From Halobacteriales archaeon QS_1_68_20 (lineage in GTDB: Archaea; Halobacteriota; Halobacteria; Halobacteriales; PXRE01): a stretch of DNA of 37,585 nt. The position numbers and the translations under genes were made by a program. How positions within the stretch are numbered: the first letter of the stretch is position 1; the number at the start of each line of letters is the position of its first letter. The stretch covers positions 1 through 37,585 of the forward strand of contig PXRE01000019.1 in assembly GCA_003021085.1 (NCBI GenBank), given 5' to 3'. Below the pieces are notes generated by a model, which made no database searches, was not told the origin of the DNA, and worked only from the letters and a program-made list of their open reading frames with translations. Below are positions 7,928 to 16,661 of this stretch, piece after piece.

Positions 7928-8815
7928 CTAGATCCGGTAGAGCCGGACGGTCCAGAACTGCTCGAAGGCGTCCGCCAGCGCCGCCTCGGGGTCGCCTGTC
8001 GCGTCGACCGCCGCGGTGGCGTCAGCCAGGTCCGATAACTCCCGGAGGACCGTCCGCTCGCCGACGACGTACAGGCGGTCGTGGTCGCGCTCGTCGAGAA
8101 CCGCGCGACACCGGTCGAGGTGGTCGTCGATCTGGTCGTCGCGCCGCCGCTCGAACCGGGCCTGGGAGTACCCACCCTTCGAGTGGTCGCCCTTGACGTC
8201 GCTCTCGAACCCCTCGAAATCGAGGCGCTCGCGGCCGCGGTAAGCGCCGACTGCGAACAGGTCCGAGCGCACGAGCGCGAGCGCGTACTCCCCGGCGGGT
8301 TCGAACCACGACCGGCCGAACGCGAAGCCGTCGCTCCACGTGACCGACGGGTCGGGGTCGGTCGGCGCCGACAGCGCCACCGACACCAGTCCGGCGTCGT
8401 CGGTCAGCGCGACGCACGGGGCCGCGCGCGAGACCAGCTGACCGTGGTCGCCGAACGCATCACGGACTTCCCGCGGTAGGTCACCGTCGACGACGGCCGT
8501 CAGCGCGCCCTCGGTCCCGGTCTCGAAACTCGCCAGTCGGTCCAGTACCGACGAGAGTCGGTCGCCACGCAGCGACGTGACGCCCCGGAAGTCGACCGAC
8601 AGCTCCTCGTCCTGCAGGCGCTCGACCCGGCCTTCCAGTTGCGCGATCCGGTCTTCCAGTCTGTTCACCCGCTCCTCGGCGTCCTGTCGGTCCCTGACGG
8701 CCTCCCGGCGGCGTTCGGATTCGGCCTCCAGTTGGGCCTCCAGGCTGTCGCGCTCGTCTTCCAGCTCCGCGATTCGCTCCCTGAGCGCCGCTTTGCCCAG
8801 CAACTCGTCGAGCAT
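7928..8815 (-). CDS. Vms1-like release factor (VLRF1 / Vms1-Ankzf1 family)
   Basis: This 295-residue protein has an N-terminal coiled coil (about residues 1-75, rich in Glu/Arg heptads) followed by an eRF1-like fold. The diagnostic motif is KGGYSQARFERRRDDQ near residue 215, whose Gln corresponds to the catalytic GxxQ glutamine of Vms1/ANKZF1. That family cleaves peptidyl-tRNA on stalled, split large ribosomal subunits. The role here, rescue of obstructed ribosomes, is inferred from the family. Start ATG 8815 has a TATA-like CATTTAAG about 29 nt upstream, overlapping the stop of the preceding gene. Thus it probably has its own leaderless promoter in addition to any read-through. Confidence 0.8.
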   Translation of the reverse strand: MLDELLGKAALRERIAELEDERDSLEAQLEAESERRREAVRDRQDAEERVNRLEDRIAQLEGRVERLQDEELSVDFRGVTSLRGDRLSSVLDRLASFETGTEGALTAVVDGDLPREVRDAFGDHGQLVSRAAPCVALTDDAGLVSVALSAPTDPDPSVTWSDGFAFGRSWFEPAGEYALALVRSDLFAVGAYRGRERLDFEGFESDVKGDHSKGGYSQARFERRRDDQIDDHLDRCRAVLDERDHDRLYVVGERTVLRELSDLADATAAVDATGDPEAALADAFEQFWTVRLYRI

Positions 8816-8840
8816 CGTCGGCTCTGGAACGGCGACTGGC

Positions 8841-9197
8841 TTAAATGCCGGGTTGGCCGTCCACCTGCCCGGACAGTTCGAGGAGCTGCTGGGCACGGTC
8901 GGCCTTCGCGAGGAGGATCTCCTGGAGCGTCGGGGGGTTCTCGACGTCCACGTCCTCGAGGACGTGTTCGGGGACCTCCAGGGTGCCTCCCGGTACGTCC
9001 GGGGACCCGTGGACCATGAAGTGGCGGTTGTCGAGCTTCATCACGAGCGGGGCGTCCAGCCGTGCGAGCCCCTCGTCCGCGTACAGCTGTTCGTTGACCT
9101 GCTCGTGTAGCTCGCGTTGCATCACCGCACGGTCCCCGTCGTGCGGTGCGACGTACAGTCGCCCGAGGTAGTACCCCCGGGAAAACTCCGCGAACAT
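8841..9197 (-). CDS. Conserved haloarchaeal protein, DUF5802-type
   Basis: A 118-residue protein of unknown function, restricted as far as I recall to haloarchaea. It starts FAEFSRGYYLGRLYVAPHDG and contains RELHEQVNEQLY, DAPLVMKLDNRHF and PTLQEILLAKADRAQQLLEL, all recognisable DUF5802-like segments. No catalytic motif or membrane helix. Its stop lies 25 bp before the release-factor start, so the two may be co-transcribed. The promoter is unusually clear (see 9217-9227). Confidence 0.75.
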   Translation of the reverse strand: MFAEFSRGYYLGRLYVAPHDGDRAVMQRELHEQVNEQLYADEGLARLDAPLVMKLDNRHFMVHGSPDVPGGTLEVPEHVLEDVDVENPPTLQEILLAKADRAQQLLELSGQVDGQPGI

Positions 9198-9216
9198 GCC
9201 TCCACATCGGGAAACC

Positions 9217-9227
9217 TTAAATATAAA
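9217..9227 (-). promoter_or_regulatory. Strong TATA box of the DUF5802-type gene
   Basis: The minus strand reads TTTATATTTAA, centred 25 nt upstream of the ATG at 9197, as expected for a leaderless mRNA. Confidence 0.7.
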
Positions 9228-9480
9228 GCTTTTCCAACATTTTTATGTGGTAGCGCAATGATACTGTTGGGGAAAGTGGAAAGCGGCGACACCGGGGTGG
9301 TGGCCGGAGACAATGACCCGTCACCACCGAGCCAGGAACTAGCCAGACCCCGACAGCAATTCTCGCGGACCTTTGAACGCTATTAGACGATTTGGTCGAG
9401 TTTCGGGTGAGTCGTTTTCCCCGTTAAACGGAACGAACGAATCTCCGCTTTTATGAGGACCCGACCGGAACGAGGTGGTG

Positions 9481-10245
9481 ATGAAGGCGCGCGCCGTCAC
9501 GACCGCCCTGCTCGTCGTGGTCGCAACGTTAGCAGTCGCGGGGCCGGTCGTCACTGCAGGGGACGGGCCGACGGGAGACGTGGCACCGGAAGTAGCCTCG
9601 ATGGCGCCCGCGAACAACTCGACGATGGGCCAGCAGGTCTCGACGTTCATGCAATCGAGTGCGGGGGCGACCGACGAGTCGGTCGAATCTGGGATGTGGG
9701 ACGCGGCGTACGAGAACGCCAGCGACGACGCGGAGGCGAACGTGGTCCAGGGACGGATCGACGACGTCAAACAGCGGCTCCAGACCCTCGAACAGCGCAA
9801 ACAGGAACTGAAAGCGGCAAAGGAGAACGGCACCATCAGCGACGCCGCCTACCGGGCGAAGATGAGCCAGCTGGTCGGCGAGATGACCGCGCTCAACCGC
9901 TCGGTCCAGCGGACCGACCAGCAGGCCAGGGAGACCGGCACCGACCGGAGTGCCGTCGACGAACTCCGTAACATGGCGAAAAACGTCGCGGACTCCGAGA
10001 TGGCCGCCTTCGCCCAGGAAGTCGGCGGCGGCGCGCCCGACGAACTCCCCGGCCAGGCCGGTCAGGGCGAGGGCGGACCGCCCGGCGAGACCGGATCCGA
10101 CGACTGTCCGCCCGGGAAGCAAAACGAGGACGGCGAGTGTCCGGACGAGGGAAACGGCAGTGACTCCGACGATGGCCCGCCGGACGACAACGGCCCGCCG
10201 GACGACAACGGCCCGAGCGACGGTAACGGCGGCTCCCTCCAGTGA
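9481..10245 (+). CDS. Secreted haloarchaeal coiled-coil protein with Asp/Pro/Gly-rich tail
   Basis: A Sec-type signal peptide (MKARAVTTALLVVVATLAVAG) precedes a mature region of unknown function. Residues 80-150 are helical and coiled-coil-like (VKQRLQTLEQRKQELKAAKE). The C-terminal 60 residues are disordered and acidic, with two copies of GPPDDN and two cysteines (DDCPPGKQNEDGECPDE). I chose ATG 9481 over the GTGs at 9475 and 9478 because CTTTTATG (9448-9455) lies about 28 nt upstream. The acid-rich tail is typical of exported haloarchaeal proteins. No enzyme motif is visible. Confidence 0.7.
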   Translation: MKARAVTTALLVVVATLAVAGPVVTAGDGPTGDVAPEVASMAPANNSTMGQQVSTFMQSSAGATDESVESGMWDAAYENASDDAEANVVQGRIDDVKQRLQTLEQRKQELKAAKENGTISDAAYRAKMSQLVGEMTALNRSVQRTDQQARETGTDRSAVDELRNMAKNVADSEMAAFAQEVGGGAPDELPGQAGQGEGGPPGETGSDDCPPGKQNEDGECPDEGNGSDSDDGPPDDNGPPDDNGPSDGNGGSLQ

Positions 10246-10321
10246 CGGGGGCGAGCGGCGTTCCGCACCGCTGAACGGCGAGCAGACACCCTTTTCAATT
10301 GGCGGAAGCTAGAGAGACCTG

Positions 10322-10975
10322 ATGGATTCCGCGGCTTTGCTGGACCTGCTGGGCAACGAGAACCGCAGGCGCATCCTGCGGTTGCTGGCGCGCAAGCCGT
10401 GCTACGTCACCGAGATCAGCGAGTACCTCGGGGTCAGCCCCAAGGCCGTCATCGACCACCTCCGCAAACTGGAAGAGGCCGGCCTGGTCGAGAGCCGCAC
10501 GGACCAGAACCGCCGGAAGTACTTCCACATCGCCCGGAACGTCCGCCTGGAGGTCCACGTCTCGCCCTACGAGTTCGGCGCCAAGAGCGCCTACGCCGCC
10601 AGCCCCAACCTCGACATCAAGACCTGCCGGTACCTCTCGGTCGAGATCTCGGACGCCGACTCCTCGCAGACGACCGAACTCGCCGCGGAACTGGACCGCC
10701 TGCAGGAACTGGAGAACGAACTGTCGCTGGCCCAGCGGTGGGCCCAGGGCCGGCTGACGGAGGTGCTGGACCAGCTCTCGGAGTCGCTGGGGACCGACGG
10801 CGATGGCCGCCTGTACGCCGAAATCCTGGCGACGGTGGCCGCCGACAGCTACACCCCCCAGGAGGTCAGTTCCCGCGTGGACGCGCCGCCCGCCGTGGTG
10901 GAGGAGGCGCTGGACACGCTGGCCGACCAGGGCGTCGTCCGCGAGGACGACGACGGCTGGGTCATCGTGGATTGA
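10322..10975 (+). CDS. ArsR-family winged-helix transcriptional regulator
   Basis: The N-terminal winged helix-turn-helix is clear (LLGNENRRRILRLLARKPCYVTEIS, then LGVSPKAVIDHLRKLEEAGLV, residues 8-60). A beta-rich middle (residues 65-110), a coiled helix (TELAAELDRLQELENEL) and a second winged helix-like C-terminal part (residues 155-217) follow. Its target and inducer are unknown. CTTTTCAATT (10291-10300) lies 27 nt before the ATG, implying a leaderless transcript. It follows the secreted protein on the same strand after 76 bp. Confidence 0.85.
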   Translation: MDSAALLDLLGNENRRRILRLLARKPCYVTEISEYLGVSPKAVIDHLRKLEEAGLVESRTDQNRRKYFHIARNVRLEVHVSPYEFGAKSAYAASPNLDIKTCRYLSVEISDADSSQTTELAAELDRLQELENELSLAQRWAQGRLTEVLDQLSESLGTDGDGRLYAEILATVAADSYTPQEVSSRVDAPPAVVEEALDTLADQGVVREDDDGWVIVD

Positions 10976-11008
10976 GTTTCTCGGTCGGCGATAGTCAGAG
11001 AGTTCCAG

Positions 11009-11300
11009 CGCGCTCTCCGCGGACGGTAGCGTGGACAGCAACAGCCAGAAAGCCCCCACGCGCTCGACTCGGGGGCAGCGCGAGAGGCAAGCTCTCGCTG
11101 GCCTTCGCTCGGTACCTCGCGAAGAACTCGCCGCGTCCCGCTCGCCCCGCTCGCGGGAACGGCACGGCGGCCGCGCCAGCGCGCGCCACGAGGCCTATAT
11201 TAGGCTCCCGGCGCGCGCGAGCAACGCGCGCGAGGGCCGCGTGAGACGCGAGCGCCACGTGCGGCGCTCGCGTCGAGCGCACGGTTGGGGAGGCGTGAGG
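11009..11300 (+). repeat. GC-rich dispersed repeat, copy E
   Basis: Starts GCGCGCTCTCCGC, then GGACGGTAGCGTGG, then the terminus CAACAGCCAGAAAGCCCC and GCGCTCGACTCG. A 53-bp block (11091-11143) is identical to one in copy F (21840-21892). The 3' end has GGTTGGGGAGGCGTGAGG, shared with copy A. A GCCTA-TAT-TAGGC palindrome (11193-11205) lies inside. The gap 10976-11546 holds this repeat, the AT-rich motif at 11412-11443, and the gatD promoter; no gene is supported. Confidence 0.75.
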
Positions 11301-11411
11301 GTGACCCCTAGGTCCAGTGGTCGCTAGCGTTGGCAGGTCAAAGACACCCTGCAACCCACCAAAGAGAGTCCCCGAAACACCCGAGCTAACACCGCAACGA
11401 CGACCCACGAC

Positions 11412-11443
11412 CATATATGAAAATATGCAAATTTATTCATATA
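11412..11443. promoter_or_regulatory. AT-rich near-palindromic motif, copy 1
   Basis: A 32-bp AT-rich block in GC-rich surroundings, with TATATGAA at one end and its inverse TTCATATA at the other. It matches the block at 30576-30607 at 25 of 32 positions. It lies 104 bp upstream of gatD, whose own proximal promoter element is probably TTCAAG at about 11518-11523. It could be an operator or a distal promoter. Confidence 0.5.
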
Positions 11444-11546
11444 ACCCGGCCCCGACACCCACGAGATTACTCGCAAAGAATCCGTCCCAGCGTGAGCGGC
11501 CCGTCGAAAGGATGCCTTCAAGTCCCGCGACCGGGAAGGTCGGTGT

Positions 11547-12794
11547 ATGAATCCTGGGGACCGCGTCCGCGTAAGGCGCGCGGACCAGACGTTCGAGGGC
11601 GTCCTCCTGCCGTCGTCGACCGACGACCACCTCGTCGTGAAGCGAGAGGGTGGCTACAACGTCGGCGTCGACCGCGAGGACGCCGACGTGGAGGTGCTTG
11701 AATCGGCCGTCCACGACCTCGAGACCGGCGGCAGCGAGGACGCGACCGAGGTCGAGTTCGACGACGACCTGCCGACCATCTCGCTCATCTCGACCGGCGG
11801 CACCATCGCCTCGACGGTCGACTACCGCACCGGCGCCGTGACCGCGCAGTTCACCGCCGAGGACGTCCTGCGTGCGGTGCCGGACCTCGCTGGCCTGGCC
11901 AACTACCGCGGCCGCGTGGTGGCGAACATCCTCAGCGAGAACATGACCGCCGACGTCTGGCAGGACCTGGCCCGGGTGGTCCACGAGGAGATCGAAGCCG
12001 GCGCCGACGGCGTCGTGGTCATGCACGGCACCGACACGATGCAGTTCACCGCCTCCGCGCTGACGTTCATGCTCGACACGCCGGTCCCGGTCGTGTTCAC
12101 CGGCAGTCAGCGGTCGGCGGACCGGCCCTCCTCGGACAACGTGATGAACGCGGTCTGCGCCGTCGAGGCCGCCAAGGCCGACGCCGCCGAGGTGATGATC
12201 TGCATGCACGACTCGCCCAGCGACGACGCCTGCGCGCTGCACCGCGGCACCCGCGCCAGGAAGAACCACACCTCCCGCCGGGACGCCTTCGAGACGGTCG
12301 GCGCGGAACCGCTGGGCCGGGTCGACTACGACACCGGCGAGGTGGATTTCCGGACGGACTACCGGGAGCGCGGCGAGGCCGACCTCGACCTGGCGGCCGA
12401 CCTCGAATCGGACGTGGAACTCGTCAAGTTCACGCCGGGTGACGGCCGGGCCGTGCTGGAGGCGGCGGCCGACGCCGAGGGCATCGTCCTCGAGGGGACG
12501 GGCCTGGGCCACGTCCCCACCGACTGGGTCCCCCGGATCGAGGAACTGGTCGAGGACGGCACGGCGGTCGTGATGACCAGCCAGTGCCTGTGGGGCCGGG
12601 TCTGCGACCGCGTCTACGACACCGGCCGTGACCTGCTGGACGCCGGCGTGATCGAGGGCGAGGACGTGCTCCCCGGCACGGCGAAGGTGAAACTGATGTG
12701 GGCGCTGGCCAACGTCGAGGAGGCCTCCCTGGCGGAGACGATGCGGACGCCGCTGGCGGGCGAGATCACCGAGCGGTCGACGCCGTGGCAGTGA
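11547..12794 (+). CDS. gatD: Glu-tRNA(Gln) amidotransferase subunit D
   Basis: The glutaminase subunit of the archaeal GatDE complex, which converts Glu-tRNA(Gln) to Gln-tRNA(Gln). The 415-residue protein has the expected small N-terminal beta-barrel (residues 1-70) and an L-asparaginase-like domain. The catalytic motifs are STGGTIAS (residues 82-89) and HGTDTM (about residue 160). The late segment GTGLGHVPTDW is also typical. Length is normal and the frame is intact. Partner gatE is not in this window. A GNAT gene follows after 13 bp and is probably co-transcribed. Confidence 0.97.
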   Translation: MNPGDRVRVRRADQTFEGVLLPSSTDDHLVVKREGGYNVGVDREDADVEVLESAVHDLETGGSEDATEVEFDDDLPTISLISTGGTIASTVDYRTGAVTAQFTAEDVLRAVPDLAGLANYRGRVVANILSENMTADVWQDLARVVHEEIEAGADGVVVMHGTDTMQFTASALTFMLDTPVPVVFTGSQRSADRPSSDNVMNAVCAVEAAKADAAEVMICMHDSPSDDACALHRGTRARKNHTSRRDAFETVGAEPLGRVDYDTGEVDFRTDYRERGEADLDLAADLESDVELVKFTPGDGRAVLEAAADAEGIVLEGTGLGHVPTDWVPRIEELVEDGTAVVMTSQCLWGRVCDRVYDTGRDLLDAGVIEGEDVLPGTAKVKLMWALANVEEASLAETMRTPLAGEITERSTPWQ

Positions 12795-12807
12795 GCGGGG
12801 GCCGACA

Positions 12808-13770
12808 GTGACCGACGACGTTCCCGTCCGGATCAGGCGCGCCCGCCGGGACGACCACGAGGCGGTGGCCGCGATCAGCGAGCGTACCTGGCCCGAGCGC
12901 GAGGGCGGCGACTACCTCGCGGACGTGTTCCCCGAGTGGGTGGCTGGCGACGGCCCCGACCAGCGGACGTTCGTCGCCTGCGAGGCGCCGGGCGCCTCGG
13001 GGAGTCGAACGAAGTCCGACGAGGCTGACGAGGACGTGACCACTGGCGACGTCGTCGGCGTCGTCCAGGCGGTCCGACTGTCGCCGTACGAGGCGTGGTA
13101 CCAGGGGATGCGCGTCCACCCCGAGTACCGGGGCCGGGGAGTCAGCGCCGCGCTCAACCAGGCCTGCCTCGACTGGTCGCGCGGGTGGGGCGCGACGGTG
13201 GGACGGCTGATGGTCTTCTCGTGGAACGTCCAGGGCCTCGGGGCGGCCCGCGCCAACGGCTTCGAACCGGGGACCGCCTTCCGGTGGATGCACCCCGGCC
13301 CGGACCCCGACGCGGTTCCGGAAAACCGAGTCGTCGAAGACCCCGACGCCGCCTACGCCTACTGGACCGACAGCGACGCCCGCGAGCACCTCGGCGGCCT
13401 CGCGCTGGACTTCGCTGAGACGTGGGCCTGCTCGGAGTTGACCCGCGAGGACCTGGCCCGCGCCGACCGCGTGTTCGCCGTGCAGGGCGACCCCGCCGAC
13501 GGCGGCGGCACCCGCGGGGCCACCGTCCGGGTCCGCGACTACGAGCGCGACGGCCAACGCCGCGTCGAGTACGGGATGGCCGCCTGGGAGGACGTCGACG
13601 CCCTGCGTGACCTGCTCGCGGCCGTCGCCCGGGACGCCGCGGACCTCGGCGCCGACGACGTCCTGGTGCTGATCCCGGAGACCGCCCGCCACGTCTCCGA
13701 CGCGGCCTACGCCGGCACCGACGTCGCGGGCGAACCCGACTTCGTGCTGGCGGCCGACCTCAACGGGTGA
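12808..13770 (+). CDS. GNAT-family N-acetyltransferase
   Basis: A 320-residue protein with an N-terminal GNAT domain. The acetyl-CoA binding loop is HPEYRGRGVSAALNQACLDW (about residues 103-122), preceded by the beta-bulge strand YQGMRV, and followed by NVQGLGAARANGFEPG. The C-terminal 150 residues are less conserved and may be a second, degenerate GNAT fold. Acceptor substrate is unknown. Translation starts at a GTG 13 bp after gatD, suggesting an operon. The 3' end overlaps the convergent lipoprotein gene by 11 bp. Confidence 0.85.
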   Translation: MTDDVPVRIRRARRDDHEAVAAISERTWPEREGGDYLADVFPEWVAGDGPDQRTFVACEAPGASGSRTKSDEADEDVTTGDVVGVVQAVRLSPYEAWYQGMRVHPEYRGRGVSAALNQACLDWSRGWGATVGRLMVFSWNVQGLGAARANGFEPGTAFRWMHPGPDPDAVPENRVVEDPDAAYAYWTDSDAREHLGGLALDFAETWACSELTREDLARADRVFAVQGDPADGGGTRGATVRVRDYERDGQRRVEYGMAAWEDVDALRDLLAAVARDAADLGADDVLVLIPETARHVSDAAYAGTDVAGEPDFVLAADLNG

Positions 13771-15184
13771 CCGTCAGCGAGAGTTCGTACGGGTAGATGC
13801 CGGCGTTCCGGTCGTACCGGCCCTGGCCGGGGGTCGACCACCTCGCCCACAGCGACCCCCAGACGGTGTACTCGTCCGCCGTAACCGCGGCCGGGTCCCG
13901 GCCGAATTCGTAGGTCCTGCGCACGGATTCGCCCGCGTGGACCGTGAGGTCACCCTGGTAGGAGTCGGGCACGGCGACCCCGTCCTCGACGGCCACGTGG
14001 TCGGACGACTCGAACCGGTCGTTCCAGAGCTGGATCGACTCGCCCTCCCCGTCGGGGATCGCCCAGAGCACGCCGAACGGGACCAGCCCCGGGACGGTGA
14101 GTTCCGCAGACCGGGAGGTGGCGTTGGTGGCCGTCAATTCGGTCGCTGCCGGATCGTCCGGGTCGACGCCGGGATCCGCGACCCGGACCGAGAGGTCGAA
14201 CGGCTGGCGATCCCAGTGGACGTGGTCGACACGGAAGCCGTAGACGCTCCCGTCGAGGCGAACGTAGGCGCTCCGGTCGACTCGCCGCTCTAGCGCCAGG
14301 GGCACCGAGTCCGTCCGCTGGACCCCCCGATGGAAGGGATCCGGTTCGCCGACGGTCATCGCGGTCCGCCGGCGGGTCTCCAGCGTCTCCCGCAGGAGTC
14401 GTCGACTCGGGTCGTCGAACGACGATCCGTCGAGCACCGGCCTGCCGTACAGTTGCTCGTCGGTCGCGGGATCGACCGTCAGCGTGTGCGGCGGGAACTG
14501 CCGGATCACGGACGAGCGGATCCTGAAGATGCCCTGGCTGTCTCGCAGGTACCCGTACCGGTCGAGGAACGATTCGAGTTCGGCGGGCAGACGGAGCGTC
14601 CGGTACTCCAGCCGCGGACTGTGGGTCCCCGACACCGTGAGCGTCTCCACGGCCTCGCGGACACTCGGGTGCTCCTCGACCACCTCGGCGTCCTGCGCGA
14701 CGACCTCGTCATCGGGAACGCTCCCGGGATCGACCTCCGCACCCGGTTGGACGACGTACTCGGTGAACGTGTGCGAAATCGAGTAGTACTGGCCGTCGTG
14801 GACGACGAGGTCGAGACCCTCGATCCCGTCCAGGACAGCGTCCGGCGGGTCGTCGGTCTCGTACCGCCCCTCGGCGATGGCGGTCAGGACGGCGTCTCGC
14901 GCGGGTCCGTCCAGGTCGGTGACGGGCGTGGCGTCCGACATCGGGAGCCGGACCCGGTTCGGATCGAGTTCCCATCCCTGGAGACGGTACTCGTACCGGG
15001 TCACGTCGAGGTCGACTTCCAGTTGACCGGCGGACTCCTCGGTGGTGGTGGTGGACCGGGCAGTCGTGGCCGGTCGGCCGGTCTCCGCCGGCGTCACGGA
15101 CTCCCGGCCGTTGCACCCCGCGCAGGCGACGAGGAGGGCGCCGCTACCGGCACGCTGGAGGAATCGTCTGCGATCCGGGGACAT
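13760..15184 (-). CDS. Large Tat lipoprotein of unknown function
   Basis: The N-terminus SPDRRRFLQRAGSGALL followed by ACAGC is a twin-arginine leader with lipobox. A Thr/Ser/Glu-rich linker (about residues 30-55) follows. The 474-residue mature protein shows no recognised catalytic motif; the late segments look beta-rich (SAELTVPGLVPFG, YQGDLTVHAGESVRRTYEFG), suggesting immunoglobulin-like folds. I chose ATG 15184 because it gives a proper Tat leader; the frame extends to 15313 without support. It is divergent from the phospholipase-like gene, sharing a 159-bp promoter region. Confidence 0.7.
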   Translation of the reverse strand: MSPDRRRFLQRAGSGALLVACAGCNGRESVTPAETGRPATTARSTTTTEESAGQLEVDLDVTRYEYRLQGWELDPNRVRLPMSDATPVTDLDGPARDAVLTAIAEGRYETDDPPDAVLDGIEGLDLVVHDGQYYSISHTFTEYVVQPGAEVDPGSVPDDEVVAQDAEVVEEHPSVREAVETLTVSGTHSPRLEYRTLRLPAELESFLDRYGYLRDSQGIFRIRSSVIRQFPPHTLTVDPATDEQLYGRPVLDGSSFDDPSRRLLRETLETRRRTAMTVGEPDPFHRGVQRTDSVPLALERRVDRSAYVRLDGSVYGFRVDHVHWDRQPFDLSVRVADPGVDPDDPAATELTATNATSRSAELTVPGLVPFGVLWAIPDGEGESIQLWNDRFESSDHVAVEDGVAVPDSYQGDLTVHAGESVRRTYEFGRDPAAVTADEYTVWGSLWARWSTPGQGRYDRNAGIYPYELSLTVTR

Positions 15185-15300
15185 GGATTCACCCTCGGAA
15201 GTCTCGGTTAAACCTTTTCTGGAGGGCTCGACGGGCTGGAAAGAGCTCTCGACGCGCACCGCCGTCGGCGCCGCGAGGCTATTTTTGTAGAGTATTGGGG

Positions 15301-15311
15301 TATAAAAATAC
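15301..15311 (+). promoter_or_regulatory. TATA box in the divergent promoter region 15185-15343
   Basis: TATAAAAATAC lies about 38 nt upstream of the phospholipase-like gene's ATG, giving a leader of roughly 12 nt. The same AT-rich block contains minus-strand TATA-like elements (CTACAAAAATAG at about 15281-15292) that could serve the divergent lipoprotein gene. Confidence 0.6.
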
Positions 15312-15343
15312 AAGTAGATAGGAGTCTGACGTAATTGCGCACC

Positions 15344-16624
15344 ATGAGTGACAGGGATTTGAACGGAGAGGGCATCGAGCGGCGGCAGGCGCTCAGAGCG
15401 CTGGGTGCCGGTGCGGCAGTAGGCGGCGGGTTGTTCGCGGCTCCGCCCGTCTCCGCCCGGCCAGAGGGAGTGGCCGTCACGCCGGACGACGTCGAACCGC
15501 CGAACCCGGACGTCCAGGTCCGCAAGGTCGACCGGTCGGTGAAGTCGGTGTCGTCGTACTACCCGCTGTTGACGCTCTCACAGGACACCGTCGTCTCGTT
15601 CATCGACGACAACGACCGCTCCCGCAAGGAGAAACGCGAGGCCCGGACGGCGGTGGCCGACCTTCGGAGCAAGTTCCCCGTCCGCCGCGAGCGCGAGGGC
15701 AACGTGACCTGGTACAAACTCGTCGACGAGGGCCAGTCGCCCACCGACGCCGACAACGAGAAGTTCCGGACGGCCGGCCGGGCGTTCGCTAACGGCGTCA
15801 GCGGCCGCCGTGAGGCGTCGACGCAGTACTACAGGAGCCACCACCGGGAGTTGACCCGGGACGCCTGCGAGGACATGGGCCTGAGTTCGAGCACGACCGA
15901 CGAGATCGCGCCCTACGCCGACGACCCCGACGACCCCGACGTCGACATCGGCGTGCCGGACGCCATCCCCCACTCCGAAGACATCGAGGAGGGCCTGGAG
16001 ACGGCGCTCAACAAGATCCTCCACCACTACGGCCAGTACTACGACGCCGACGCGTTCCAGGTGTACCACGACGACGAGCACGACGAGGACTTCGGTGCCC
16101 TCGGCGGTGCCACCGACGCCGCCTGGTGGCACATGTACTACGCCGACTACTACTCCGGGTCGACCCAGAACAAGTACCTCGGGATGGCGACCCACTACCC
16201 GGCGGACATGGGCGTGCCGCTCCACACCGGCATGGGCTGGGAGCAGGCCAACCTGGAGATCTACTACGACGTCTGGTCGCTGGAGTACGACTGGCGGATC
16301 GACCCCACGTACTGGCTCCACAGCGAGTACGAGGACTTCGTCTCGGACAACTGGTCGAGTTTCCGCTCGTCGTTCCTCAGCGACTGCGACGGCTGTTACT
16401 ACTACTACCCCATCGACGACGTCGAGCAGGCCATCAGGGACCTCGCCAGTTACACCGGCGACTACTCCTACGACGTCTACCACCACATCCTCGAGGAGGG
16501 CGACGTCGACCACTCCGAGTGGGACTGGGACACCTGGAGCTACATGTACGACGTCACCGAGAACTGCGTGAACGAAGTGGGACACTACGTCCGCGGGTTC
16601 ATGCACGACGTCCTCCGGGACTGA
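15344..16624 (+). CDS. Tat-exported zinc phospholipase C / S1-P1 nuclease-like protein
   Basis: A 426-residue protein with a twin-arginine leader (ERRQALRALGAGAAVGGG). The strongest evidence for the fold is HYPADMGVPLH: His284, Asp288 and His294 have the same +4 and +6 spacing as zinc ligands His118, Asp122 and His128 of Bacillus cereus phospholipase C and of S1/P1 nucleases. An upstream His pair (SHHRELTRDACEDMG, His166-167) may supply another ligand. The late His-x3-Glu ligands of the Bacillus enzyme are not evident, so substrate and full metal site are uncertain. Very Tyr/Asp-rich (for example CDGCYYYYPIDD), fitting a salt-active secreted enzyme. ATG 15344 was chosen over TTG 15335. Confidence 0.7.
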   Translation: MSDRDLNGEGIERRQALRALGAGAAVGGGLFAAPPVSARPEGVAVTPDDVEPPNPDVQVRKVDRSVKSVSSYYPLLTLSQDTVVSFIDDNDRSRKEKREARTAVADLRSKFPVRREREGNVTWYKLVDEGQSPTDADNEKFRTAGRAFANGVSGRREASTQYYRSHHRELTRDACEDMGLSSSTTDEIAPYADDPDDPDVDIGVPDAIPHSEDIEEGLETALNKILHHYGQYYDADAFQVYHDDEHDEDFGALGGATDAAWWHMYYADYYSGSTQNKYLGMATHYPADMGVPLHTGMGWEQANLEIYYDVWSLEYDWRIDPTYWLHSEYEDFVSDNWSSFRSSFLSDCDGCYYYYPIDDVEQAIRDLASYTGDYSYDVYHHILEEGDVDHSEWDWDTWSYMYDVTENCVNEVGHYVRGFMHDVLRD

Positions 16625-16661
16625 TCGGTCGGCCCGTCGATCCGCCCGGGACACTCTGGAA

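Noticed and set aside
7671..7931. Possible small gene or RNA between repeat D and the release-factor gene
   Set aside because: No recognisable RNA fold, no start context, and Arg/Pro-rich composition typical of non-coding GC-rich DNA.
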